Notes: generated by a model not told the origin, from the letters alone. A stretch of 17,096 nucleotides of DNA from CBFGWV01 sp965652545 (GCA_965652545.1 CBFGWV010000076.1:1-17096), one strand, 5' to 3'; positions 6,687 to 14,650 are shown, numbered from the stretch's first letter. Made by a program: numbers and translations.

Positions 6687-7466
6687 ATGTCACAAACCGT
6701 TCCTGTCGGCGGTGGAACCCTGGCGGGGCCGCACATCCGCCGCCTACCGGCCGATCGGCCCTGGCAGTGGTTGCAGGCCGGGTGGCGGGATCTCACGCAC
6801 ACGCCGTTCGCCAGTACTGCCTACGGCTTGGTGTTCGTGGTCATGGGGTACGCCCTGGTGTGGCTGGCGCGGGAGCGATTCGAGCTGACCTTGGCCTTGA
6901 TTTCAGGCTTCCTGCTGGTGGGGCCGTTCCTGGCCATCGGGTTGTACGACCTGAGCCTGCGGCAGGAGCAGGGCAAGCCGGCGACGCTGCTGCACGCCAT
7001 CAGCGCCTGGCGGACCAACAGCCGCAACATCATGCTGTTCGGCGTTCTTGTGGCCTTGATCATGATCGTCTGGGCGCGCCTGTCCGCGTTGTTGTATGCG
7101 CTGATCTTCCTGGGCCCGAGCATCCAGTTGGAGACGGACCTGAGTGCCTTGTTCTTCTCCGGTGACGGCCTGCTGTTCCTGGGCGTGTTCCTGGCCGTAG
7201 GCGCCGTGCTGGCGGTGGTTGTCTTCTGCCTGAGCGTGGTGTCCATCCCGATGTTGCTGGATCAGCGCTGCGATATCTTCACCGCCGTGGCCACCAGCAT
7301 CGCCGCGGTGCGCCACAACCAGGCACCGTTGGTGCTGTGGGCGGTGATCATCGTGGTCATCACCGGCGCCGGCATGTTGCCGGCGTTCATCGGCCTTGCT
7401 GTCACCCTGCCGCTGGTCGGGCATGCCAGTTGGCATGCCTACCGCGACTTGGTGGAGATGCGTTGA
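6687..7466 (+). CDS. DUF2189 family inner-membrane protein
   Basis: A 259-residue protein of unknown function with about six hydrophobic spans: STAYGLVFVVMGYALVWLA, TLALISGFLLVGPFLAIGLYDL, NIMLFGVLVALIMIVWARL, a pair around GLLFLGVFLAVGAVLAVVVF, and LVLWAVIIVVITGAGMLPAF. RPWQWLQAGWRDL at the N terminus and GPFLAIGLYDLS are typical of the DUF2189 (COG5473) family. A conserved-looking SIPMLLD segment followed by a helix ending in VRHN fits the family's C-terminal half. The ATG follows a clear AAGGAG, 78 bases after hemN, so it could be cotranscribed with hemN. It converges on the alpha-E gene with four bases between stops. No catalytic residues are apparent. Confidence 0.8.
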   Translation: MSQTVPVGGGTLAGPHIRRLPADRPWQWLQAGWRDLTHTPFASTAYGLVFVVMGYALVWLARERFELTLALISGFLLVGPFLAIGLYDLSLRQEQGKPATLLHAISAWRTNSRNIMLFGVLVALIMIVWARLSALLYALIFLGPSIQLETDLSALFFSGDGLLFLGVFLAVGAVLAVVVFCLSVVSIPMLLDQRCDIFTAVATSIAAVRHNQAPLVLWAVIIVVITGAGMLPAFIGLAVTLPLVGHASWHAYRDLVEMR

Positions 7467-7470
7467 CGTC

Positions 7471-8406
7471 TCATTCCTGTGGTGCGAAGTAGGTCTTGTC
7501 CAGGGCGCCGTGGATGTCCCCCAGTCCGACCTGGATGTCATCGATGAACAGGTGCAGCCCGTCCAGGCTCAGGGCGGCGACATCGGCGGTGGTGACCGCA
7601 TCGGTGAGTTTGGCCACCTCGCCCTGCGGGATGTCCGCCGAGGGCAGGTGCCCCAGGTGCCAGCTCATCTCGCCCAGGCAGTGGTGAACGCTGCGCGGAA
7701 AGTAACGGTCCTGCAGCAGGAAGCGAACGACATCCGGCCCGCGCACCCGCAGGCGCACGTGTTGGCGGTACATCTGGTAGGCACTCAGTGAGCGCAGGAC
7801 GCTCATCCACTGGATGTTGTCGAAGGGCGACAGCTCGCCGCCCCCGCTGCCGGGCAGCAGGTTGGCCGAGCGCACATCGAGAATGCGCGTGGTCATATCG
7901 GCCCGCTCCACGCTGCGCCCCAATTTGATGAAGTCGTACGCGTGGGTGTGGCTCATCGTGTCGGCCATCATGCCGGTGAGCTGCTGCGAGCTCTGGATGA
8001 CCCGGCGGAGGAACTCCTGACGCGAGCGCCGCGACATGCCGGCGGCCAAGTGGTCCTTGACGTACAGATAGAGGTCGTTGACCTGCTCCCAGGCCTCGCG
8101 CTGGACGATGTCTCGGGTGGTGCGCAGGTTCTCGCGTGCGGCAGCGAGGGAGGAGAGCACCGAACTGGGGTTGATGCGGTCACTGATGAGAAAGCGCACG
8201 ACATTCTGCTCGCTGGCTTCCTCGTAGTGCTCGGCGAACGTGGCCTCGCCGCCGCTGATGAAGACCAGGGGCTCCCAGCCGAACGGCGTGTTGCGCGGCA
8301 GGTCCATCAGAAGATTGGCATTGACGCCGATCATGCGCGCGGTGTCTTCGGCGCGCTCGAGGTAGCGGGCGGTCCAATATAGGTTGCAGGCGACGCGGGA
8401 CAGCAT
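7471..8406 (-). CDS. alpha-E domain protein (DUF403)
   Basis: A 311-residue, almost entirely helical protein beginning MLSRVACNLYWTARYLERAEDTARMIGVN, the hallmark start of the alpha-E family. Internal family-like stretches include INPSSVLSSLAAARENLRTTRD and FIKLGRSVERADMTTRILDVR. Length matches the usual 310-320. Alpha-E proteins occur beside circularly permuted ATP-grasp ligases and transglutaminases and are thought to be non-enzymatic or helper subunits of a peptide-ligation system (comparative genomics of amidoligases by Iyer, Aravind and colleagues, from memory). Only two bases separate its ATG from the ATP-grasp stop, so the two form an operon. The biochemical role is not established. 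Confidence 0.9.
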   Translation of the reverse strand: MLSRVACNLYWTARYLERAEDTARMIGVNANLLMDLPRNTPFGWEPLVFISGGEATFAEHYEEASEQNVVRFLISDRINPSSVLSSLAAARENLRTTRDIVQREAWEQVNDLYLYVKDHLAAGMSRRSRQEFLRRVIQSSQQLTGMMADTMSHTHAYDFIKLGRSVERADMTTRILDVRSANLLPGSGGGELSPFDNIQWMSVLRSLSAYQMYRQHVRLRVRGPDVVRFLLQDRYFPRSVHHCLGEMSWHLGHLPSADIPQGEVAKLTDAVTTADVAALSLDGLHLFIDDIQVGLGDIHGALDKTYFAPQE

Positions 8407-8408
8407 GA

Positions 8409-9866
8409 TCAGTCGTCCTCCGTGGCCACGATCCAGGTGTCTTTACTGCCCCCGCCTTGGGAACTGTTTACCACCAGCGAGCCCTTGACCAGTGCGACGC
8501 GGGTCAGGCCGCCGGTGGTGACGGTGGTCTGCTGGCCGGAGAGGATGAACGGCCGCAGGTCTACGTGGCGGGGCTCGGCGGTGCCTTCCACCAGGGTGGG
8601 GCTGGCGGACAACGTGAGGGTGGGTTGGGCCATGTAGTTGCGTGGGTTGGCTTTGATCAGCTCGGCGAAGCGGGCGCGCTCATCGGGACGCGAATGGGGG
8701 CCGACGAGCATGCCGTAGCCGCCCGACTCGTTGGCCGGCTTGACCACCAGGGCGTCCAGATTGGCCAGCACATAGTCGCGATCGGCCTCCCGCATGCACA
8801 GATAGCTCGGCACATTGGGCAGGATGGGGTCCTGGTCGAGGTAATAGCGGATGATCTCCGGAACGAACGCATAGACCACCTTGTCGTCGGCGACACCGGC
8901 ACCGGGGGCGTTGGCGAGGGCGACCTTGCCGGACTTCCAGGCGCGCATCAGGCCGGCGACGCCGAGGGTCGACTCCTCGCGGAATACCTCCGGGTCCAGG
9001 AACAAGTCATCGACCCGCCGGTAGATGACATCGACACGCTGCGGCCCCTCGATGGTGCGCATGTGGACGACATCGTTGTCATCGACCATGAGGTCCGACC
9101 CCTGGACCAATTCCACGCCCATCTGCTGGGCGAGGTAGGCGTGCTCGAAGTAGGCGGAGTTGTAGATGCCCGGCGTGAGCACGACGATCTGGGGCTCCTC
9201 TCCCGGGCGGGGCGACAAGGCTGCGAGCATGTCGTAGAGCTGGGCGCAGTAGTCGTCCACCGGCAGAATGCGCTGGTTCTCGAACAGCTCGGGGAGGATG
9301 CGCTTCATCACCACCCGATTCTCCAGCATGTAGGAGACGCCTGAGGGCACGCGCAGGTTGTCCTCCAGCACATAGACGGTGCCATCTCTGTCGCGCACCA
9401 GATCGCTGCCGCAAATGTGCGCCCACACACCCAGCGGCGGGGTCACGCCGACGCATTGCGGGCGGAAGTTCACCGACTGCGCCAGCACCTCACGCGGGAA
9501 GACCTTGTCGCGGATGATTTTCTGCTCGTGGTACAGGTCATCGATGAACAGGTTCAGGGCCTGGACGCGTTGTTTGAGCCCCGCCTCGGTGCGTCGCCAC
9601 TCCGGCAGCGGAATCACCCGCGGCACGATGTCGAACGGCCAGGCACGGTCGATCGAGCCGCCTTCGGTGTACACGGTAAAGGTGATGCCCATGACCTGGA
9701 TGGCCAGCTCGGCCGCAGTCTTGCGCTCCATCAGTTCCTGCGGGCTCAACGCCGCCAGATAGTTGCACAATGCCCGGGCTGCGATCCTCGGTTGTCCGGG
9801 TGCCTGCAGCAGTTCGTCGTAGAGACCATCGAGGGGGTAGGTGTTCCAGTCGATGCTGGGGCTCAT
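8409..9866 (-). CDS. circularly permuted ATP-grasp type 2 protein (DUF404/DUF407)
   Basis: A 485-residue protein of the circularly permuted ATP-grasp family, predicted to join a carboxylate to an amine using ATP. Recognisable stretches include YNSAYFEHAYLAQQMGVELVQGSDLMVDDN (two pieces of the family's glycosyltransferase-like linker region), IDVIYRRVDDLFLDPEVF, VALANAPGAGVADDKVVYAFVPEIIRYYL (in two parts), VVKPANESGGYGMLVG (ATP-binding lysine and glycine loop) and the C-terminal LVVNSSQGGGSKDTW. ATG at 9866 gives the normal family length and N terminus (MSPSIDWNTYPLDG); 21 upstream codons are open but look non-coding. It is divergent from the transglutaminase-DUF2126 gene and immediately followed by alpha-E. 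The trio is a known neighbourhood whose substrate is unknown. Confidence 0.92.
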   Translation of the reverse strand: MSPSIDWNTYPLDGLYDELLQAPGQPRIAARALCNYLAALSPQELMERKTAAELAIQVMGITFTVYTEGGSIDRAWPFDIVPRVIPLPEWRRTEAGLKQRVQALNLFIDDLYHEQKIIRDKVFPREVLAQSVNFRPQCVGVTPPLGVWAHICGSDLVRDRDGTVYVLEDNLRVPSGVSYMLENRVVMKRILPELFENQRILPVDDYCAQLYDMLAALSPRPGEEPQIVVLTPGIYNSAYFEHAYLAQQMGVELVQGSDLMVDDNDVVHMRTIEGPQRVDVIYRRVDDLFLDPEVFREESTLGVAGLMRAWKSGKVALANAPGAGVADDKVVYAFVPEIIRYYLDQDPILPNVPSYLCMREADRDYVLANLDALVVKPANESGGYGMLVGPHSRPDERARFAELIKANPRNYMAQPTLTLSASPTLVEGTAEPRHVDLRPFILSGQQTTVTTGGLTRVALVKGSLVVNSSQGGGSKDTWIVATEDD

Positions 9867-10123
9867 ACCTGTGCGATCCTTGGGCGTCGTCGTCTGTACA
9901 GTGGGCTGCAAACGGCATACCAGGGTCAACGTTTGGCGTGATGTCTGGAAATCTCAAGCACTCGTGCGCTGTGCTGGTGCGCTGATTGCTGTCCGGGGGT
10001 GGGTGTCGCACCAGTTTGGCGCACGCCTGCCGTCAATGTTCAGTGTAGACGCCTGGCGAGCCTGGAATGCCAGTTGCTACGGGTACCGTCACGCTTTAGC
10101 CGGCCTAACGTTCAGGAGATTCG
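9867..10123. other. 257-base divergent intergenic region of the ATP-grasp and transglutaminase genes
   Basis: This gap must hold both divergent promoters. The only firm signal is AGGAG at 10112-10116 in front of the transglutaminase ATG; on the other strand AAGGA precedes the ATP-grasp ATG. A lone CTGTACAG palindrome (9894-9901) and a direct repeat of GTGCGCTG separated by TGCTG (near 9963-9983) are present. I could not assign convincing -35/-10 pairs, and no small gene was recognised. Confidence 0.5.
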
Positions 10124-13100
10124 ATGGCCATCCGAGTTGCGTTGAATCACAGCACCCGCTACGAGTTCGACCGCCCCGTGCGCCTCTCGCCGCACCTGAT
10201 CCGTTTGCGGCCGGCGGTGCACAGCCGCACACCGGTGACCTCGTACAGCCTGAACGTCGGTCCCGAACCGCACTTCATCAATTGGCAGCAGGACCCGTTC
10301 GGCAATCTCGTGGCGCGGGTCGTCTTTCCCGAGAAGATCCGCCATCTGTCCATCGAGGTGGATCTGGTCGCCGAGATGACGGTAATCAACCCGTTCGATT
10401 TCTTCGTCGAGTCGTTCGCCGAGCAGTTTCCGTTCGCCTACCCGGATACGCTCAAGGAGGAATTGCGGCCGTATCTGGCCATCCGTGAGCGGGGCGAGGC
10501 ACTGACCGCATGGATGAGCGAGTTGGATCGGACGCCGCGGCACATCGTCGACTTCCTGGTCCAGATCAACCAGGTCCTGCAACAGCATGTGGGTTATGTC
10601 ATCCGCATGGAGCCGGGTATTCAGAGCTGCGAGCAGACGCTGACTCTGGCCAAGGGCTCGTGCCGCGACTCGGCCTGGTTGCTGGTCCAGGTGCTGCGTC
10701 ATCTGGGGTTGGCGGCGCGTTTCGTGTCCGGTTACCTGATCCAACTGGCAGCGGATGTGAAGTCTCTCGATGGCCCCTCGGGTACCGAAGTGGATTTCAC
10801 CGACCTGCATGCCTGGGCCGAGGTCTACGTCCCCGGTGCCGGCTGGTTGGGCCTGGATCCGACATCCGGGTTGTTTGCCGGCGAAGGGCACATTCCGCTG
10901 GCCTGTACCGCGGACCCGGCATCCGCAGCGCCGGTCACCGGCTACAGCGACGAAGCCGAGGTGGAGTTCGGCTTCGCCATGTCCGTGACGCGTATCCACG
11001 AAGATCCGCGGGTCACCAAACCGTACTCGGACGAGCAGTGGGCGGACATCCAGGCGCTGGGCCAGGCAGTCGACCAGCGGCTGGCCGCCGGGGATGTGCG
11101 CTTGACGTTGGGCGGAGAGCCCACCTTCGTCTCCATCGACGATATGGACGGCGCCGAATGGAACACCGCAGCACTGGGCAAACACAAACGCGAGCGGGCG
11201 GACGTCCTGATCCGCCGCCTGAGCGACCGGTTCGCCCCCGGTGCGTTGCTGCACTTCGGCCAGGGCAAGTGGTACCCGGGGGAGCCGCTGCCGCGCTGGG
11301 CCCTTGGGTGCTTCTGGCGGGTGGACGGTGAGCCGGTGTGGCACGACCCGGCGCTGATCGGCGACCCCGCGCAGGCGCCGGGCCACAGCCCGGACGACGC
11401 GCGGCGGTTTGCCGGCGAACTGGTGACGCGCCTGGGCATCTCGGCGGAGCACCTGATCGAAGGTTTTGAGGATGCGTACTACTACCTGTGGTACGAGCGC
11501 ACGCTGCCGGTGGATGTCGACCCGCTGGCGTACGATCTGACGGACGGGTTCGAGCGGCGACGCTTGGCGACATTGCTGGAGAAAGGCCTGGGGACGCTCA
11601 CCGGTCTGGTGCTGCCGCTGGCCTGGGACGATGGGCACAAGCGCTGGCGCAGCGGCGTTTGGCCGTTGCGTCGCGAACGCCTCTACCTGCTGCCGGGCGA
11701 GTCCCCCATGGGTTTGCGCCTGCCGCTGGCCGCCCTGCCGTGGACCGGCAAAGCGGATATTCCGCATGCCCAGTCGCTGTTCGAGCCGCGTGATGCGCTC
11801 GGCGACGCCCATGGCGAGGTCATGCGCCGCTACAGTGCCTTGACGCCTGCGCCGGAGGCGCACCCGGGGGTTCAACCGCAGCCACTGAGTGAGGACGATC
11901 CGGCTGTCATTCACACCGCCTTGTGCGTGGAAGCGCGCAACGGCCAAGTCCATGTGTTCATGCCGCCGGTGGCCAGGCTCGAGCACTACCTCGACTTGGT
12001 GGCGGCCGTCGAACTGACGGCCAAGGCGCTGGCTATGCCGGTCATCGTGGAAGGCTACCCGCCGCCGTCGGACCCACGGCTGCGCAAGCTCTTGGTGACC
12101 CCGGACCCAGGTGTGATCGAGGTGAACATTCACCCGGCCGCCAGTTGGGACGAGTTGGTCGGCAATACGGAGATCCTGTACGAGGAAGCACGCCTGGCCC
12201 GGCTGGGCACCGAAAAGTTCATGCTCGATGGCCGCCACACCGGCACTCAAGGCGGCAATCACGTGACCCTGGGCGGGGCGACACCGGCGGATTCGCCGTT
12301 TCTTCGCCGGCCGGACTTGCTGCGCTCATTGCTGACCTTTTGGCAGCACCATCCCTGCCTGTCCTATCTGTTCTCCGGTTTGTTCATCGGCCCCACCAGC
12401 CAGGCACCGCGGGTTGACGAGGCGCGGCTGGAGAGCCTGTACGAGCTGCAGATCGCCTTCGAGCAGATGCCGCAAGGCGAGGTGCCGCAGCCCTGGCTGG
12501 TGGACCGCCTGCTGCGCAACCTGTTGGTCGATCTCACCGGTAACACCCATCGGGCCGAGATTTGCATCGACAAGCTGTATTCGCCCGACCACGAGGCTGG
12601 GCGTCTGGGGCTGGTCGAACTGCGTGCTTTCGAGATGCCGCCGCACCCGCGGATGAGCCTCATGCAGATGCTGCTCATCCGCGGCATCCTGGCCCGTTGC
12701 TGGGAGCAGCCCTACCATGCGCCGTTGCAGCGCTGGGGTACGGCCTTGCACGATCGCTGGCTGCTGCCGCATTACCTGTGGCAGGACTTGATCGATGTGT
12801 TGGGGGACCTGGAGCGCGCCGGCTTCGCATTCCGGCCGGAGTGGTTTGCACCGTTTCTGGAGTTTCGCTATCCGGTCTTCGGCCGCACGCTGGTTCAGGG
12901 TGTGGAGGTGGAGGTGCGCCAGGCGGCGGAGCCCTGGCATGTGCTGGGCGAGGAGGCCGCCGCGGGCGGTACGGCGCGTTATGTGGACTCGTCCGTCGAG
13001 CGTGTCCAGGTGAAGGTCACCGGCTTGACCGAGGCTCGCTACCAGCTCACGTGTAACGGCCGCCCCGTGCCTTTGCGGCCGACCGGCACGCCCGGCGAGG

Positions 13101-13411
13101 CCGTCGCCGGCGTTCGCTACCGTGCCTGGCAGCCGCCGACGGCGCTACACCCGACCATTGGCGTGCATACACCGCTGGTGTTCGACCTCTTCGATCGCTG
13201 GAGCGGTCGCTCGGTGGGGGGGTGCACCTATCATGTCGCCCATCCCGGGGGGCGCAATTACGAGACCTTCCCGGTGAACGCCTACGAGGCGGAAGCGCGG
13301 CGTCTGGCTCGCTTCTGGGCATACGGCCACACCCCGGGCCGTATGCGGCCGCTGCCCGAGGAGCGCAACCCTGATTACCCATTTACGCTGGACCTGCGTC
13401 GGGAGGGCTGA
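10124..13411 (+). CDS. transglutaminase-DUF2126 fusion protein
   Basis: A 1095-residue two-part protein. Residues 1-90 form the bacterial transglutaminase N-terminal beta domain (NHSTRYEFDRPVRLSPHLIRLRP). Residues 100-262 form the papain-like core with a full triad: Cys180 in AKGSCRDSAW, His229 in DLHAWAEV and Asp245 in GLDPTSGL. From about 300 to the end is DUF2126, starting near LTLGGEPTFVSIDD and containing DDGHKRW, GGNHVTLGG, FIGPTSQAPRVDEAR and a beta-rich tail ending YPFTLDLR. No signal peptide or membrane span is seen, so it is probably cytoplasmic. The family is usually about 1100 residues, so it is intact. Divergence from the cp-ATP-grasp and alpha-E genes is typical. Such cores may hydrolyse or transfer amide bonds, possibly opposing or completing ligation; substrates are unknown. 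Confidence 0.93.
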   Translation: MAIRVALNHSTRYEFDRPVRLSPHLIRLRPAVHSRTPVTSYSLNVGPEPHFINWQQDPFGNLVARVVFPEKIRHLSIEVDLVAEMTVINPFDFFVESFAEQFPFAYPDTLKEELRPYLAIRERGEALTAWMSELDRTPRHIVDFLVQINQVLQQHVGYVIRMEPGIQSCEQTLTLAKGSCRDSAWLLVQVLRHLGLAARFVSGYLIQLAADVKSLDGPSGTEVDFTDLHAWAEVYVPGAGWLGLDPTSGLFAGEGHIPLACTADPASAAPVTGYSDEAEVEFGFAMSVTRIHEDPRVTKPYSDEQWADIQALGQAVDQRLAAGDVRLTLGGEPTFVSIDDMDGAEWNTAALGKHKRERADVLIRRLSDRFAPGALLHFGQGKWYPGEPLPRWALGCFWRVDGEPVWHDPALIGDPAQAPGHSPDDARRFAGELVTRLGISAEHLIEGFEDAYYYLWYERTLPVDVDPLAYDLTDGFERRRLATLLEKGLGTLTGLVLPLAWDDGHKRWRSGVWPLRRERLYLLPGESPMGLRLPLAALPWTGKADIPHAQSLFEPRDALGDAHGEVMRRYSALTPAPEAHPGVQPQPLSEDDPAVIHTALCVEARNGQVHVFMPPVARLEHYLDLVAAVELTAKALAMPVIVEGYPPPSDPRLRKLLVTPDPGVIEVNIHPAASWDELVGNTEILYEEARLARLGTEKFMLDGRHTGTQGGNHVTLGGATPADSPFLRRPDLLRSLLTFWQHHPCLSYLFSGLFIGPTSQAPRVDEARLESLYELQIAFEQMPQGEVPQPWLVDRLLRNLLVDLTGNTHRAEICIDKLYSPDHEAGRLGLVELRAFEMPPHPRMSLMQMLLIRGILARCWEQPYHAPLQRWGTALHDRWLLPHYLWQDLIDVLGDLERAGFAFRPEWFAPFLEFRYPVFGRTLVQGVEVEVRQAAEPWHVLGEEAAAGGTARYVDSSVERVQVKVTGLTEARYQLTCNGRPVPLRPTGTPGEAVAGVRYRAWQPPTALHPTIGVHTPLVFDLFDRWSGRSVGGCTYHVAHPGGRNYETFPVNAYEAEARRLARFWAYGHTPGRMRPLPEERNPDYPFTLDLRREG

Positions 13412-13432
13412 GCGATCCGAGCCTGACTCCCA

Positions 13433-13544
13433 CGCTGCGAGCCGGGGGGGTATCGTTCAGACGCGCTGTGAACACATCCGTGTGAGCTCGACGGCAGCAT
13501 CCATGCTGCCGACGGTCTGAACGATACCCCCCCGGCTCGCAGCG
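13433..13544. repeat. 112-bp structured palindrome: perfect 30-bp inverted repeat enclosing two hairpins
   Basis: The left arm 13433-13462 and right arm 13515-13544 are exact reverse complements over 30 bases. The left arm runs CGCTGCGAGCC, seven G, then TATCGTTCAGAC. The 52-base interior has CACATCCGTGTG (four-base stem) and CGGCAGCAT/ATGCTGCCG (13490-13509, perfect nine-base stem with a CC loop); both tips share CATCCRTG. It starts 21 bases after the transglutaminase stop and ends before the stop of a convergent small gene. No U-rich tail follows either arm, so it is not a standard intrinsic terminator. It may be a dispersed intergenic repeat or MITE-like element. No target-site duplication was seen. 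Confidence 0.85.
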
Positions 13545-13591
13545 CTTGCTTTGGTGGTTGGTCGGCTGCGGCCTCATCGTTGAGTGTTGGC

Positions 13592-13861
13592 TCAGGCGCG
13601 GCAGGGCTCGCGTCGGAACTCCCACTCGACTTGGACGCCGTCGACGACGGCGGCATAGCGTTCGAACCGGCCGCGGGTGTCCCGGCCCCAGGCGTAGCGG
13701 CTGCCGCTCAACGGGCAGTTACCCGCCCGCGGGACGACCTGAATGGATGGCCGGCGGCGGTGGTTGAGGCGGATGCCCTCGACCGTCAGGCCGCGGGCCC
13801 TCAGTGTGGCGGCCACCCGGCCGGCGTGTAACAGGTTGTCCTCGAACGCGATGCTGGTCAT
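13592..13861 (-). CDS. small uncharacterised protein divergent from an S24 repressor
   Basis: An 89-residue protein that I do not recognise. It begins with a probable helix (NLLHAGRVAATLRARGLTV), continues with a strand-like RRRPSIQVVP, then a basic GRDTRGRFERYA segment, and ends in a strand VDGVQVEWEF. This layout loosely recalls small phage or integrative-element proteins that have a P-x-I-x-V strand and a terminal VEW; that is a weak memory, not a match. GGGGG lies nine bases before the ATG. Its promoter region faces that of the repressor, with a CCCATTTGGGG site inside the apparent spacer, so it is probably the repressor's main target. Coding status rests on this organisation and its length; it is the only sensible gene in 13545-13861. 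Confidence 0.6.
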   Translation of the reverse strand: MTSIAFEDNLLHAGRVAATLRARGLTVEGIRLNHRRRPSIQVVPRAGNCPLSGSRYAWGRDTRGRFERYAAVVDGVQVEWEFRREPCRA

Positions 13862-13905
13862 GTCGACCCCCGTGGGTTTGCGAATGACTCCGATGTGAGC
13901 CTGTG

Positions 13906-13934
13906 CTTATAGATTTAACCCCAAATGGGATTAA
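13906..13934 (-). promoter_or_regulatory. putative promoter of the small divergent gene
   Basis: On the minus strand, TTAATC (13934-13929) and TATAAG (13911-13906) are separated by 17 bases. The -10 matches consensus at five of six positions. The left CCCCAAATGGG operator-like site lies wholly within the spacer, where a bound repressor would block RNA polymerase. The predicted start is near 13899, giving a leader of about 38 bases before the ATG at 13861. Confidence 0.45.
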
Positions 13935-13952
13935 GTCAATACCCGTTTGGGG
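13919..13952. promoter_or_regulatory. paired operator-like sites (CCCCAAATGGG ... CCCGTTTGGGG)
   Basis: Two 11-base sites, 13919-13929 and 13942-13952, are mirror images matching at ten of eleven positions around a 12-base A/T-rich spacer. Each site is also itself nearly palindromic (CCCAAAYGGG). They sit between the small gene and the S24-type repressor gene, in the usual place for phage-like CI/LexA-type autorepressor operators. Binding by the adjacent repressor is inferred. Confidence 0.6.
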
Positions 13953-13956
13953 TTTG

Positions 13957-13965
13957 TGCTAAAGT
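13957..13965 (+). promoter_or_regulatory. putative extended -10 promoter of the S24 repressor gene
   Basis: TGCTAAAGT is an extended -10 (TGn followed by TAAAGT, four of six). No good -35 lies 17 bases upstream (CAATAC, 13937-13942), as is common for extended -10 promoters. The right operator-like site, 13942-13952, falls in the interval just upstream, which suggests autoregulation. Confidence 0.35.
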
Positions 13966-13999
13966 TCACGGTATCGTTTGCATCCAATCGGGAGTACGC

Positions 14000-14641
14000 A
14001 TGGCACAGGACGCGATGGGCATCGGCGAGCGGCTGAAGCAACTGCGCGGTAACGCAACCCGTGACGAGATGGCCGCTCGGCTGGGTATTTCACGCAACAC
14101 CCTGGCGCGCTACGAACAAGGCGAGCGCCTGCCCGATGCAGCTGTATTGGCACGCGTGTGCGCGGCCACCGGTGCCGACGCCGGCTGGCTGCTCAATGGC
14201 GAGACCGGCGTCGGAGCGCTCAATGACGAGTTCGCCCTGGTGCCGTTGTACAGCGTCGAGGTCTCTGCCGGTTTCGGCGCCGAGATCGACCAGGAGGACC
14301 CGGTCTCCCGTCTGGCCTTCCGGCACGATTGGCTGTCCCAAATGGGGTTGCGGGCCACCCATGTGGTGGCGGTGACCGCCAAGGGCGATTCCATGGAGCC
14401 CACGCTGGACGATGGCGATCTTCTCCTGGTCGACACCGCCCAGCGCACCTTGGTGAACGATGCGGTGTACGTGATTCGTCAGGAGAGCCTGTTGTACGTC
14501 AAGCGTCTGCAACGCCTGTTCGATGGCGGGGTGCGTATCAACAGCGATAACACCGCTTACGCGCCAGAGGTGATTCCAGCCGAGCGGGTGCGGCAACTGG
14601 CGGTGATCGGCCGGGTGGTGTGGGCCGGTGGGCGCTTATAG
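14000..14641 (+). CDS. XRE/S24 family (LexA/CI-like) self-cleaving transcriptional repressor
   Basis: A 213-residue repressor. Residues 7-42 form an XRE helix-turn-helix (RDEMAARLGISRNTLARYEQGERLP). Residues 80-213 form the S24/LexA peptidase domain with the catalytic Ser131 in AKGDSMEPTLDDGDLLLVD and Lys168 in LYVKRL. An Ala90-Gly91 bond in EVSAGFGA is a plausible self-cleavage site, as in LexA and CI. Family logic is RecA/DNA-damage-triggered self-cleavage that releases target genes; here this is inferred. I chose ATG at 14000, with GGGAG five bases upstream; the longer open frame from 13925 runs through the promoter and operators. Length and layout resemble AlpR/PrtR-type pyocin or prophage regulators. 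It converges on the FAD oxidoreductase gene nine bases away. Confidence 0.88.
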   Translation: MAQDAMGIGERLKQLRGNATRDEMAARLGISRNTLARYEQGERLPDAAVLARVCAATGADAGWLLNGETGVGALNDEFALVPLYSVEVSAGFGAEIDQEDPVSRLAFRHDWLSQMGLRATHVVAVTAKGDSMEPTLDDGDLLLVDTAQRTLVNDAVYVIRQESLLYVKRLQRLFDGGVRINSDNTAYAPEVIPAERVRQLAVIGRVVWAGGRL

Positions 14642-14650
14642 GGCCTGCGC

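Noticed and set aside
9895..9900. TGTACA upstream of the ATP-grasp gene as a third copy of the TTGTG/TGTACA motif
   Set aside because: Only the hexamer and a short CTGTACAG palindrome are present; the TTGTG half is missing.
9963..9983. Direct repeat of GTGCGCTG
   Set aside because: Two eight-base copies in G+C-rich DNA can arise by chance, with no dyad or promoter position to support a site.
10112..12262. 716-codon open frame on the minus strand
   Set aside because: It lies antisense to the transglutaminase-DUF2126 gene, and its translation is Arg/Gln/His-rich with no family resemblance; it is a high-GC shadow frame.
13433..13544. The long palindrome as an intrinsic terminator
   Set aside because: The stem is far too long and neither arm is followed by a T-run; it could still stop transcription but is not a standard terminator.
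13925..13999. Longer start for the S24 repressor (25 more codons)
   Set aside because: These codons run through the operator and promoter sequences, while ATG 14000 has a good ribosome-binding site and the normal family N terminus.
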